Shown in pieces: positions 8,912-17,151 of a stretch of DNA of 64,000 nucleotides (position 1 is the stretch's first letter; every line of letters begins with the position of its first letter). The DNA is from Sandaracinaceae bacterium (lineage in GTDB: Bacteria > Myxococcota_A > Polyangia > Polyangiales > Sandaracinaceae). Below the pieces are notes generated by a model. It did not search any database. It saw only the letters and a program-made list of their open reading frames with translations, and was not told where the DNA came from. Both the position numbers and the translations under genes were made by a program. The stretch lies in assembly GCA_020633195.1 (NCBI GenBank), contig JACKEC010000019.1, forward strand, positions 1-64,000, given 5' to 3'.

Positions 8912-10297
8912 ATGAGCACCCAGAAGACCCTCACCCCCGTCGACGGCACGGTCTACGTCGAGCGCGAGCTCGCGAGCCCGGCCGCGCTCGACGAGGCGCT
9001 CGCCGCGGCGGTCGAGGCGCAGCGCGCGTGGCGCGCCGAGCCGCTCGAGGCCCGCGCGATCTTGCTGCGCGAGCTCGTCGATCGCGTCGAGGCCGACGCC
9101 GACCGCATCGCCGACGAGCTCACCTGGCAGATGGGCCGGCCGCGCTCGCAGACGCCGGGGGAGGTCCGCGGCTTCGCGGAGCGCGGCCGCACGATGGTCG
9201 ACCTCGGCCTCGAGCAGCTCCGCGACCTCGAGGTCGGGGGCAAGGAGGGTTTCACTCGATACATCCGCCGCGAGCCGCTCGGGGTCACCCTCGTCCTCGC
9301 GCCGTGGAACTACCCGTGGCTCACCGCGGTCAACGCGGTGATCCCCGCGCTCATGGCCGGTAACGCGGTGGTCCTCAAGCACGCGTCGCAGACCCCGCTC
9401 GTCGCCGAGCGCTTCGTCGAGCACGCCGTCGCCGCGGGCATCCCGCCGGCCGTGTTCTCGTACCTGCACATGACGCACGATCTCGTCGCGGACGCCGTCA
9501 AGGACCCGCGGGTGGGCTTCGTGGCCTTCACCGGCAGCGTCGAGGGCGGGCACGCCGTGCAGCGCGCGGCCGCGGATCGGTTCATCGCGACGGGCCTCGA
9601 GCTCGGCGGCAAGGACCCGGGCTACGTGGCGGCCGACGCGAATGTCGCGGCGGCGGCCGATGGCCTCATCGACGGCGCGTTCTTCAACAGCGGCCAGAGC
9701 TGCTGCGGGATCGAGCGCATCTACGTGCACCGCGACGTCTACGACGAGTTCGTCGAGCGCTCGGTCGCGCTCGTGGAGGCGTACCGGCTCGGCGACCCGA
9801 CCAAGCCCGAGACGAACCTCGGCCCCGTCGTGCGCGTCTCCGCGGCCAAGGGCATCCGCGCGCAGGTCGACGCCGCGGTCGCCGCCGGCGCCAAGGCGCT
9901 CATCGACCCGGCCAAGTTCCCCGCCGCGGCCGAGCGCGGCGACCCCTACCTCGTCCCGCAGGTCCTCGTCGGCGTCACCGACGACATGGAGGTCATGCGC
10001 GAGGAGACGTTCGGGCCGGTCGTGGGCATCGCCGCGGTCGCGGACGACGAGGAGGCGATCCGCCGGATGAACGACAGCCGCTACGGGCTGACCGCGGCGA
10101 TCTACACGACCGACCTCGACCGCGCCGAGCGCGTCGGCGATCGCCTCGAGACGGGCACCGTGTTCATGAACCGCTGCGACTACCTCGATCCGGAGCTCGC
10201 GTGGGTCGGCGTGAAGGACTCGGGCCGCGGCTGCACGCTCTCGCGCCTCGGCTACGAGCAGCTCACCCGCCCCAAGAGCTTCCACCTCCGTCATTAG
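8912..10297 (+). CDS. NAD(P)-dependent aldehyde dehydrogenase
   Basis: A 461 aa member of the ALDH superfamily. Visible signatures are the cofactor-pocket segment APWNYPWLTAVNAVIPALMAGNAVVLKHAS, the glycine motif FTGSVEGG, the general-base region ATGLELGGKDP (Glu), and the nucleophile motif FNSGQSCCG with Cys264 as the likely catalytic residue. EETFGPVVG is present near the C-terminus. It oxidises an aldehyde to the acid with NAD(P)+ in the cytoplasm. It sits 5 nt downstream of the MFS gene and probably forms a two-gene operon with it. The exact substrate is unknown; the short length resembles the semialdehyde dehydrogenase-like branch. A hairpin follows directly. Confidence 0.93.
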   Translation: MSTQKTLTPVDGTVYVERELASPAALDEALAAAVEAQRAWRAEPLEARAILLRELVDRVEADADRIADELTWQMGRPRSQTPGEVRGFAERGRTMVDLGLEQLRDLEVGGKEGFTRYIRREPLGVTLVLAPWNYPWLTAVNAVIPALMAGNAVVLKHASQTPLVAERFVEHAVAAGIPPAVFSYLHMTHDLVADAVKDPRVGFVAFTGSVEGGHAVQRAAADRFIATGLELGGKDPGYVAADANVAAAADGLIDGAFFNSGQSCCGIERIYVHRDVYDEFVERSVALVEAYRLGDPTKPETNLGPVVRVSAAKGIRAQVDAAVAAGAKALIDPAKFPAAAERGDPYLVPQVLVGVTDDMEVMREETFGPVVGIAAVADDEEAIRRMNDSRYGLTAAIYTTDLDRAERVGDRLETGTVFMNRCDYLDPELAWVGVKDSGRGCTLSRLGYEQLTRPKSFHLRH

Positions 10298-10298
10298 G

Positions 10299-10318
10299 AG
10301 GGCGCTGAAGAGCGCCCT
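10299..10318 (+). terminator. Hairpin after aldehyde dehydrogenase gene
   Basis: AGGGCGCT (10299-10306) and AGCGCCCT (10311-10318) form a perfect 8 bp stem with a GAAG loop, two bases after the stop codon. No clear U-tract follows. A similar short GC hairpin precedes the second GTGCCC array at 63.6 kb. Confidence 0.6.
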
Positions 10319-10324
10319 GCTACA

Positions 10325-10447
10325 CCGTGCCCGTGCCCGTGCCCATGCCCGTCCGTGACCCGTGTCCGCTCCCCGTGCCCGAGATGACGCGCCTTCTTGG
10401 GAACCGTCGACGGGAACAGTTCGGGCACGGGCACGGGCACGGGCATG
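10325..10447. repeat. GTGCCC hexamer arrays in inverted orientation
   Basis: CCGTGCCC units run from 10325 to about 10352. The inverse, CGGGCACGGGCACGGGCA, runs from 10422 to about 10446, around a ~70 bp non-repetitive centre. The arms could form a long cruciform or RNA stem. A third, direct array of the same hexamer lies at 63658-63690. The placement is intergenic, downstream of a gene end and beside hairpins. Confidence 0.75.
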
Positions 10448-10471
10448 CGCGCTTCGCGCGCGGCACGTCTC

Positions 10472-10495
10472 GCAGGCTGCTTTTCAGCAGCCTGC
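10472..10495. terminator. Perfect 10 bp hairpin upstream of small membrane protein gene
   Basis: GCAGGCTGCT (10472-10481) pairs with AGCAGCCTGC (10486-10495) around TTTC. A smaller GCGCGC-TTC-GCGCGC hairpin lies just before it (about 10447-10461). Read on the minus strand there is no clean T-tract. It may stop transcription coming out of the repeat region or act as a boundary element; direction is uncertain. Confidence 0.45.
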
Positions 10496-10535
10496 AGGGG
10501 GAATCCTCGTGGCTCGTCTGGCGTAGTCTCCCCAC

Positions 10536-10772
10536 GTGAAGTGGATCCTCGCCGCTGTCCTCGTGCTCGGCCTCGTCGCGTGGCTCGCCTCGCGTCGAGG
10601 CGGCGGCCGCCGTCCGTCCGCCGAGGCGCTCCGCCGCCGGCTGCAGGGCCTGACGCACGATCCCAAGGTCGCCGAGCGCCTCGTCGAAGCGGAGATGAAG
10701 CGCCACCCCGAGATGAGCGAGGCGGAGGTCCTCCGCCGCGTGATCCGTCGCCTCGAGAGCGACCGCCGTTAG
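10536..10772 (+). CDS. Small membrane-anchored protein of unknown function
   Basis: A 78 aa frame starting at GTG with an N-terminal membrane helix (about residues 2-18, WILAAVLVLGLVAWLA), a short basic stretch and then a charged, mostly helical C-terminus (EALRRRLQGLTHDPKVAERLVEAE and HPEMSEAEVLRRVIRRLE). The arrangement suggests a single-pass protein with a cytoplasmic helical tail. No known family was recognised. It is convergent with the PP2C gene, which ends 13 bp further on. Coding is supported by frame-specific composition and a sensible topology, but the start lacks an obvious ribosome site. Confidence 0.6.
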   Translation: MKWILAAVLVLGLVAWLASRRGGGRRPSAEALRRRLQGLTHDPKVAERLVEAEMKRHPEMSEAEVLRRVIRRLESDRR

Positions 10773-10785
10773 CCGCGACGAGCCC

Positions 10786-11703
10786 TCAGAAGCGCGCGAC
10801 GACGACGGTGACGTTGTCGGTGCCGCCGCGCTCGTTCGTCAGGTCGACGAGCTTCTTGGCCGTGCCCTCGGCGGTGTCGCCCATCGCGAGGGCGCCGAGG
10901 TGGGCCTGGATCTCGTCGTTCGACACGTGCTTCGTGAGCCCGTCGCTGCAGAGCAGGATCGTGTCCTTCGGGAAGAGCAGCGCGTGGTGCAGCTCGACGC
11001 TCAGCTCTTCGCTCTCGCCGCCGAGCGCGTTGACGAGGACGTTCGAGAAGTCCGACTCCTGCGCCTCGGTCTCGCTCATGACCTTGCTGTCGACGAGCTG
11101 CTGCGCGAGCGTGTGGTCCCGCGTGATCTGGAACAGCGCGCCCTCGCGGTGGGCGTAGATGCGGCTGTCACCGACGTGCACGACGAACAGGTTGGGCCAC
11201 GTGACGTAAGCCATCGTGAGCGTGGTCCCCATGCCCTTGCGGCCCGTGCCCTCGTCGGCCGCGCGGCGCATCTCGTCCTGACACTCCTTGACCGCGCGCC
11301 GCAGGCCGCGCGCGAGGACGCGCGAGTCGTCTCGGCTCCGCGGCAGCGACCACGGCATCAGCGTGAACGCGTAGCGGGCGAGCGCGTCGATCGTCAGCGC
11401 GCTCGCGATCTCACCGGCCGCGTGCCCGCCCATCCCGTCGGCGACCATGAACAGCCAGCCCTGCGGCGGGCCCTTCACCTTGGTGCCGTCGTCGACCGGC
11501 CGGCTCGACTGGATCAGGCGCATCGAGCGCTCGAGCCGCGCGACGAGGAAGCTGTCCTCGTTGTGCTTGCGGACCTTGCCTACGCTCGAGAGCCCGAAGA
11601 CCTGCGGCTCGTCGGTGGGTTGGGTCCGGGCCGCCTCGGGACGCGTGGACGGGGACCCGAGCGTCTCGACCTGCTGCGTCGCGTCGTCGTCACGAGCGGG
11701 CAT
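10786..11703 (-). CDS. PP2C-type Ser/Thr protein phosphatase (PppA/Stp-like)
   Basis: A 305 aa soluble phosphatase. All catalytic motifs are intact: KVRKHNEDS, MVADGMGGHAAG, GMGTTLTMA, VVHVGDSRIY, LLCSDGLT and GGTDNVTVVV, which hold the bimetal centre and phosphate-binding groups. About 35 N-terminal residues look disordered. Proteins of this type remove phosphate from targets of bacterial Ser/Thr kinases; PppA does so in type VI secretion control, and a type VI operon lies 3 kb away with kinases further along, but no direct link is shown. The gene is divergent from the sugar-dehydrogenase gene, with only 37 bp between the two starts. Confidence 0.93.
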   Translation of the reverse strand: MPARDDDATQQVETLGSPSTRPEAARTQPTDEPQVFGLSSVGKVRKHNEDSFLVARLERSMRLIQSSRPVDDGTKVKGPPQGWLFMVADGMGGHAAGEIASALTIDALARYAFTLMPWSLPRSRDDSRVLARGLRRAVKECQDEMRRAADEGTGRKGMGTTLTMAYVTWPNLFVVHVGDSRIYAHREGALFQITRDHTLAQQLVDSKVMSETEAQESDFSNVLVNALGGESEELSVELHHALLFPKDTILLCSDGLTKHVSNDEIQAHLGALAMGDTAEGTAKKLVDLTNERGGTDNVTVVVARF

Positions 11704-11740
11704 CTTGGGCTCATCATAGCTGGTTCGCTATGCTCCCGGC

Positions 11741-13087
11741 ATGTGTCGGATTTACCTGACGGTCCTTTTCTCTTCGGCCCTTTTCCTCGCCCTCGGCTGC
11801 GGGGACGGCGAAGGCTCGGATGGCGGCGTCGACCTCGACGCGGCGGCTCGTGACGGCGGCGGTGGAGGCGACGCGGGTGACCGCGACGGCGGCCCCGGGA
11901 CCGACGCGGGCGACTTCGACGCGGGCGACGTCGACGCGGGGGCGACCGACGGGGGCGGCACGGACGCGGGCGCTCTCGACGCGGGCGACCCCTGCGCCGA
12001 CCTCACGCTCCCGTCGGTGACGACCGAGAACATCACCGCCCCCGGCGGCTGGGACGCGCCCGTCTTCCTCACCTACGCGCCCGGCTCCGACGACCTGTAC
12101 GTCGTCGAGCAGCCCGGCCGCATCCGGCGCATCGCCACCGACGGCAGCGTCTCCGACTTCCTCGACATCTCGAGCAACGTCCAGTACGGCGGCGAGCAGG
12201 GCCTGCTCGGCCTCGCCTTCCACCCCGACTACGCGGCGAACGGGCGCTTCTTCCTCTTCTACACGCCCCGCGGCGGCACCTACCGGCGCGACAACCACGT
12301 CGGCGAGTTCCGGCGCAGTGATCCGACGACCGGCGACCCGTCGGAGGTGCGCTCGATCGCGTCGATCGCCGACCCCGAGAGCAACCACAACGGCGGGATG
12401 CTCGCGTTTGGCCGGGACGGCTTCCTCTACGTGGGGATCGGCGACGGCGGCGGCGCGGGCGACGCGCACGGCGCGTTCGGCAACGGCCTGAACACCGACA
12501 CGATCTTCGGGAAGATCCTTCGCCTCGACGTCGACAACGACGCCGGGATGTTCGTCGCGGCGGGCAACCCCTTCATCGGCGGTGCCGGCGACGACCGCAT
12601 CTGGGCCTACGGCCTGCGCAACCCGTGGCGCTTCTCCTTCGACCGCCTCACCGGTGACCTCTACATCGGCGACGTCGGCCAGGGCTCCTGGGAGGAGATC
12701 GACTTCCAGCCCGCGTCGAGCACCGGCGGCGAGAACTACGGCTGGCGCGCCTACGAGGGCTACGAGGTCTACCGCATGGCGGACGTGGGCCGCGTCCCGG
12801 TCCACACCGAGCCGATCCGCGTCTACGACCACGGCGGCGGCGCGTGCTCGGTCACGGGCGGGTACGTCTACCGCGGCTCCGCCATCGCGGGCCTCGGCGG
12901 CTGGTACTTCCACTCGGACTTCTGCACCGGCCAGGTCACCGCGCTCAAGGTGTGCGAGGGCGCCGCGGTCGGCGTGCAGAGCGTGTCGAGCCTCTCGGGG
13001 GGCAACGTGTCTTCCTTCGGAGAAGGCCCCGACGGCGAGCTCTACATCATCGGGTTCAACTTCGTCCGCCGCATCATCGGCGGGTAG
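11741..13087 (+). CDS. PQQ-type sugar dehydrogenase (GSDH/sorbosone dehydrogenase) lipoprotein
   Basis: A 448 aa secreted lipoprotein. Signal peptide with lipobox LALGC (Cys20), a long Asp/Gly/Ala linker with repeated DAG and DGG units (about residues 22-82), then a six-blade soluble aldose-dehydrogenase propeller. Family landmarks are VVEQPGRIRRI, GGEQGLLGLAFHPDY, SNHNGGMLAFGRDGFLYVGIGDGG, and the AYGLRNPWRFSFD motif with GDVGQ.SWEEID. Such enzymes oxidise sugars or polysaccharide ends in the periplasm or outside the cell using PQQ. Substrate and cofactor use are inferred. It is divergent from the PP2C gene. The repeat element at 13121 follows its end. Confidence 0.9.
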   Translation: MCRIYLTVLFSSALFLALGCGDGEGSDGGVDLDAAARDGGGGGDAGDRDGGPGTDAGDFDAGDVDAGATDGGGTDAGALDAGDPCADLTLPSVTTENITAPGGWDAPVFLTYAPGSDDLYVVEQPGRIRRIATDGSVSDFLDISSNVQYGGEQGLLGLAFHPDYAANGRFFLFYTPRGGTYRRDNHVGEFRRSDPTTGDPSEVRSIASIADPESNHNGGMLAFGRDGFLYVGIGDGGGAGDAHGAFGNGLNTDTIFGKILRLDVDNDAGMFVAAGNPFIGGAGDDRIWAYGLRNPWRFSFDRLTGDLYIGDVGQGSWEEIDFQPASSTGGENYGWRAYEGYEVYRMADVGRVPVHTEPIRVYDHGGGACSVTGGYVYRGSAIAGLGGWYFHSDFCTGQVTALKVCEGAAVGVQSVSSLSGGNVSSFGEGPDGELYIIGFNFVRRIIGG

Positions 13088-13120
13088 TCGCCCCCCGCGG
13101 GGAGCGGGCCTGGAGTCTCC

Positions 13121-13280
13121 GGAATTTCGCGCAAAGATCGCCAAGGGAGCAAAGAGGTTTTCGATCGTACGACGCCGAGCGTCGGTAACCGACTCGGCGG
13201 CGGCGACTCGTCGAACGCCGAGCGACCGATCAGAACGACTACCCTTGGCCCCCTTCGCGCCCCTTCGCGCGGAATTCGAG
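13121..13280 (-). repeat. Dispersed inverted-repeat element, copy A
   Basis: The left arm is GGAATTTCGCGCAAAGATCG and onwards to GGTTTTCG (13121-13163). The right arm runs from CCCTTGGCCCCCTTCGCG to GCGGAATTCG (13242-13279). The arms are made of ~9 nt units ending in AAAG or GAAG. A GAAAACCTCTTTGC-type block lies on one side and a GCCAAGGG block on the other, which gives the element a direction; this copy is inverted relative to copy B. It sits between two converging gene ends. Confidence 0.75.
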
Positions 13281-13310
13281 CCCCGCGCGGCTCGCTCGAA
13301 GCCGAGCGGG

Positions 13311-15188
13311 CTACTCCGGGATGGCGACCGGGGTGTCGTCGCGCTCGAGGCGGAGCGCCGCGAGGTGCGGGTCGGTGAGCGGCGCGTAGGCGACCGGGTC
13401 GGCGGCGATGGCGCGCATGTCGAGCTCGACCGCGGGGTCGATCTCGGTCAGCGCCGCGCCCGCCACCTGGCGGACCGCCGGGTACGGGTCGGCGAGCAGC
13501 GACTCGAGCGCGGCGCGGAGCGGCCCGGAGGTGTCGCTCGCCGCGCGCGCCGGTCCGAAGCCCATGTGCCACGCCGCGATCGCGCGCTGGGTCGCGTCGC
13601 CGCGCATCATCCAGGCGACCCCGGCGGGGAGGTCGTCCTGTCGCTCCGCGATCGTCGGCTCGCGCTGGCCGTACCAGCGCGACAGGTGCACGGCGGTCCA
13701 CCCGATCGATCGGTCGAGGTGGCAGAGGTTGCACGCGTTGGGGCGGCTCCGCCCGCCTCGCCCCGTCGCGGCGGGGCCGTCCATCCGGTGGCTGCGCGTC
13801 GCCATGAGCAGCGCGTAGGACGAGTAGGGCATGTGGCAGCCCACGCAGCGGCTGCCCGCGCTCGCCACCGGGTGATGGGTGTGCGCCTCGGTCGCGAGCG
13901 ACGGCTCCGCGTGGCAGCCCGTGCACATCGCGTCCGCGTCGCGCGGGCCGTCCACCTGCCGGTCCGGATCCGCGTCGTGCATGCTGTGGCAGCTCGTGCA
14001 GTCCATCTCGCCGTCGAGGTAGCAGCCGCTCCGGATCATCCCGGTGTGCTCGCGCCCCGCGACGCGCACCGAGCCGTCCGTCCAGAACGAGCCGACGGTG
14101 TCCCGCTCGTCGTAGGGGAGCCAGTCGAGATCGGCGAGCTCGCGGGACTCGTCGACCATCTCGAGCATCGGGCCGATCGAGAGGTAGTCGTCGAGCATCT
14201 CGCCCGGTCGGAACTCGTGGACGCGATCGCCCTGGCCGTCCGGGTGCACCGAGTGACAGCGGCCGCACACGCTCGCGGAGCGCCGGTGGCTCAGCGACTC
14301 GGGGTTCGCGATCGTCGGGTCGCCGGTCTCCTTCTGTCGCTGCGCGTAGCGGCGCGCGGGGGAGCGGTTCGACGCCACGTGCTCGGCGCCGGGGCCGTGG
14401 CAGGCCTCGCAGCTGATCCCGAGCTCGGCGACCCGCACCTCCGGAACCGCGTCGTGCTCCACGCGTCCGTCCCAGGGGCCGCCGGTGCTGTGGCACGTCA
14501 CGCACGAGTCCGACCACGTGTAGCGCACCAGCGCGTCGTCCTCGTCGTGCGGCGGCTCGAGGAACGAGTCGGAGTTCGCGAGCCAGCGCTGCTCGCGGAT
14601 CAGGTAGACGAAGGGGAACTGCTCGAGGTTCCCGCGCCGCCCCTCGTACCAGTACGCCTGCATGTGGTGCGAGCCCGTGGTCATGACGAGGCGCGCGGAG
14701 TGCTCGAAGAACGCCTCGTCGACCTCGATCGGCACGGGCTCCGCGAGCTCGCGGGCGTAGAACGCGTCGCCGATCCGGGCGAGCTGGAAGTGGCGCCCGC
14801 GCTCGGTGAGGACCTGGCCGGCGAACGGCGCGGCGATCGCGGTCGGGGTCGCGACCTGCGTCATCGTGCGATGGAACGACCGGTGCCACGACGCGTACTG
14901 GCCGGGGTGGCACGCGCGGCAGGTGTCGCTGGACGCGTAGCCGGCGTCGCGCACGCGCTCGGGCAGCGGCGTCGCGAGCTCCGCGTCGACCGCCGGCGGC
15001 TGCCAGACCAGCGTGCACACGCCGAGGAACGCGCCGACGCCGAGCGCCGCGAAGAGGCGCGTCGGCCACCAGCTCCCGCGCAGGAAGTACCACCCCGAGC
15101 CCGCGCCGATCGACGCCGCGAGGGCGAACCACGCCCAGGTGAGGATGTCGGCCTCGCTCACCCCGTGGGCGCCGAGCTGCTCGATCAC
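13311..15188 (-). CDS. Membrane-anchored octaheme cytochrome c with C-terminal helical (HEAT-like) region
   Basis: A 625 aa protein starting at a GTG that overlaps the stop of the upstream gene (GTGA). Two hydrophobic segments lie near the N-terminus (about 10-60), then a periplasmic part with eight CxxCH haem sites: CRACH, CVTCH, CEACH, CGRCH, CTSCH, CTGCH, CVGCH and CNLCH. After the last haem site a region of about 130 residues resembles HEAT-type helical repeats (RAALESLLADPYPAVRQVAGAAL). The spacing of haems is like that of respiratory multihaem cytochromes of the c554/NrfB class. It probably moves electrons in the periplasm to an unknown acceptor. The second gene of a two-gene operon. 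Confidence 0.85.
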   Translation of the reverse strand: MIEQLGAHGVSEADILTWAWFALAASIGAGSGWYFLRGSWWPTRLFAALGVGAFLGVCTLVWQPPAVDAELATPLPERVRDAGYASSDTCRACHPGQYASWHRSFHRTMTQVATPTAIAAPFAGQVLTERGRHFQLARIGDAFYARELAEPVPIEVDEAFFEHSARLVMTTGSHHMQAYWYEGRRGNLEQFPFVYLIREQRWLANSDSFLEPPHDEDDALVRYTWSDSCVTCHSTGGPWDGRVEHDAVPEVRVAELGISCEACHGPGAEHVASNRSPARRYAQRQKETGDPTIANPESLSHRRSASVCGRCHSVHPDGQGDRVHEFRPGEMLDDYLSIGPMLEMVDESRELADLDWLPYDERDTVGSFWTDGSVRVAGREHTGMIRSGCYLDGEMDCTSCHSMHDADPDRQVDGPRDADAMCTGCHAEPSLATEAHTHHPVASAGSRCVGCHMPYSSYALLMATRSHRMDGPAATGRGGRSRPNACNLCHLDRSIGWTAVHLSRWYGQREPTIAERQDDLPAGVAWMMRGDATQRAIAAWHMGFGPARAASDTSGPLRAALESLLADPYPAVRQVAGAALTEIDPAVELDMRAIAADPVAYAPLTDPHLAALRLERDDTPVAIPE

Positions 15189-15616
15189 CCGCTCGCCTTG
15201 GGCAGGGACCACGCGGTCAGCGCGATCGCGGTGAACAGGGTGAGCGCGCCGATCGGCACGAAGATCACCCCGACGCCAGGGTCCCCGCCGGCGATCCCGA
15301 AGCCGCCGAGGAAGAACCCGAGCGGCAGGAGCACGCTCGACAGGACCAGCGCCCGCGACGCGAAGATGGTGGCCCAGCCCTTCGCGCCGGCGAGGTGCAG
15401 GGTCGCGGCGAAGCCCACGTGGACGAGCCCGAGCAGCGCGCCGTGCGCGTGCGCGAGCGTGAACATCAGGCGGCGCACCTCGTTGTCGACGTCGAGGTAC
15501 CAGCCGACCTTGAAGCCGTGCATCGCCTCGAGCGCGACGCCCAGGGTCAGGAAGAACAGCAGCGACCACCACCCGAAGCGGAGGTGGAACACGGTGCGCT
15601 TCGCTGCCGTCGACAT
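15185..15616 (-). CDS. Four-helix membrane protein, partner of the octaheme cytochrome
   Basis: A 143 aa integral membrane protein with four predicted helices (WWSLLFFLTLGVALEAM, LAHAHGALLGLVHVGFAATL, LVLSSVLLPLGFFLGGF, VGVIFVPIGALTLFTAIAL). Several His residues sit inside helices (AHAHG, LVHVG) and might bind haem b; that is inference. ATG at 15616 is chosen because GGTGGGGG precedes it; a GTG three codons upstream is possible. The cytochrome begins in its last codon, so the two are coupled, suggesting a quinone- or membrane-facing subunit of one redox complex. Confidence 0.75.
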   Translation of the reverse strand: MSTAAKRTVFHLRFGWWSLLFFLTLGVALEAMHGFKVGWYLDVDNEVRRLMFTLAHAHGALLGLVHVGFAATLHLAGAKGWATIFASRALVLSSVLLPLGFFLGGFGIAGGDPGVGVIFVPIGALTLFTAIALTAWSLPKASG

Positions 15617-15642
15617 CGCCCCCACCTGACCCTCGCCGAAGT

Positions 15643-17151
15643 TTACGCCTTGGCCTTGTCGAGGATGGCCCTCGCCGCCTCGGGCGGCTCGACGGGCTCG
15701 CCCACGCGGCCCGACTCGACCTCACCCCAGCCCCGCTTGATGTTGTCGTCGAGCCACGCCGTCACGTGCGCCTCGGCGCCCGCCATCGTCGACGCCGTCC
15801 GCAGGGTCGTCTGGAGCGCGTCCTTGCGGCCCGGCGAGTAGTCCGTGAAGTACACGAGGAAGGGCGCGTAGTTGCGCTCCTCGCCCTTGTGCGTGTCGAC
15901 GATCAGGTACTTGCGCACGGCCACCTTGTCCTTGGTGGTCTTCGTGAACACGGCGCGCCGGACGACCTCGGAGAGCTCGCGCTCGATGACGTCGGTGGCC
16001 GCGCCCTCGGGGGTCTCGAGCGGGAGGCGGCTCGTGATCTGCGTCATCCCGACCGCGCCGACGTCGACGACCTTGTCGGAGCGCTCGCGCAAGAAGACGG
16101 GGTGGATCATCACCGCCATCGGCGTCTCGCGGAGCGGCTCCCAGCCGTCTCCCTCGCGGAAGCGGAGGCTCATGCGCCGGATCTGCGTGTCCCAGGAGTC
16201 GGTCGCGAGCAGGTCGCTGCACCGGATCTCGACGACGATCTCGGGCCGGACGAACTTGCTGAGCGTGCCCTCGCGGTTGGCGAGCCGGAAGCGCGACGGC
16301 ACCTCGAGCGCGCTGAGGCGCCCGTGCCAGTCGGCGCGGTCCTGCTCCGAGAAGCCGCCGCCGACGGCGCCGAGGAGCTGCCAGGTCCCGTCGTCGCGCA
16401 GCAGCGCCACGCTCATCTCGCGGACCTGCCGCACGTCGCCCGTGATGCGCTCGCCGTAGGCGATGATCACGGCGTCGAGGGTCAGCGTGCTCTTGATCTT
16501 GTAGGTGAGCCCGCGGTCGGACCGGACGACCACGCCCTCGAAGCGATCGGAGAGGACCCACTCGCGGTAGAGGCGCAAGACCTCTTTCGGATCTCCGGTC
16601 TGCGTCTCGGCGAGGCGCACGCGGTCCCCGCCGCCGAGCAGCTCCTTCATGCGCTCGAAGCGCGCGGGGTACTCGCTGAGGAGCGCGTCCTTGCCGTCGT
16701 CCTCGACGACGTCGAAGGCGTGGAAGGTGAGGGTGCTCTCGGCCTCGTCGCCGAACGCGGTCGCGACGTGGTGGACGCGCGCGCGGCCGACGTGCTCGGG
16801 CGGCGTCGCGGTGAGCTCGCCGGCGAAGATCATGTCGGGCGCGTCGGCGAGGAGGCGCTCGGCCTCGGCGACCAGCGGCGTCCCGCGCAGGACCCGCCCG
16901 TTGAACGCGCAGAGCGCGACCTCGCCCTCGCGCTTGACGAGGAACCACAGCTCGCCGTCGAGCTTGGTGCTGATGAAGTAGTCACCCGGCGCGAGCAGGC
17001 GCTCGATCGCCTCCGGCTCGACGACGCGGTAGCGCTTCGCGACCTGCCGCTTGTAGACCCGCAGCCGCTTGGCGAGCTCCTCGTCGACGAGCGCGCCGAC
17101 CGGCGCGCGCTTGCCGCCGCCCCACGGGGCCCAGCTCTCGCTCCAGAGCAT
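15643..17151 (-). CDS. ATP-dependent DNA/RNA ligase-like nucleotidyltransferase
   Basis: A 502 aa protein with the covalent nucleotidyltransferase motifs in order: motif I STKLDGELW (Lys63 as candidate adenylated lysine), a motif-III-like LTFHAFDVVEDDG, motif IV FEGVVVRS and motif V LTYKIKS (about residues 204-220). The N-terminal adenylation domain is therefore clear; the ~280 residue C-terminal half is unlike a standard OB fold by eye. Polynucleotide ligation is the likely chemistry, but DNA versus RNA and the substrate are unknown. Its start overlaps the stop of the preceding gene by one base (TGATG). It is the last of three genes whose first two members were not recognised. Confidence 0.75.
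   Translation of the reverse strand: MLWSESWAPWGGGKRAPVGALVDEELAKRLRVYKRQVAKRYRVVEPEAIERLLAPGDYFISTKLDGELWFLVKREGEVALCAFNGRVLRGTPLVAEAERLLADAPDMIFAGELTATPPEHVGRARVHHVATAFGDEAESTLTFHAFDVVEDDGKDALLSEYPARFERMKELLGGGDRVRLAETQTGDPKEVLRLYREWVLSDRFEGVVVRSDRGLTYKIKSTLTLDAVIIAYGERITGDVRQVREMSVALLRDDGTWQLLGAVGGGFSEQDRADWHGRLSALEVPSRFRLANREGTLSKFVRPEIVVEIRCSDLLATDSWDTQIRRMSLRFREGDGWEPLRETPMAVMIHPVFLRERSDKVVDVGAVGMTQITSRLPLETPEGAATDVIERELSEVVRRAVFTKTTKDKVAVRKYLIVDTHKGEERNYAPFLVYFTDYSPGRKDALQTTLRTASTMAGAEAHVTAWLDDNIKRGWGEVESGRVGEPVEPPEAARAILDKAKA

Noticed and set aside
13121..13280. Insertion sequence
   Set aside because: Inverted repeats are present but there is no transposase frame or clear target duplication; better treated as a non-autonomous or REP-like element.
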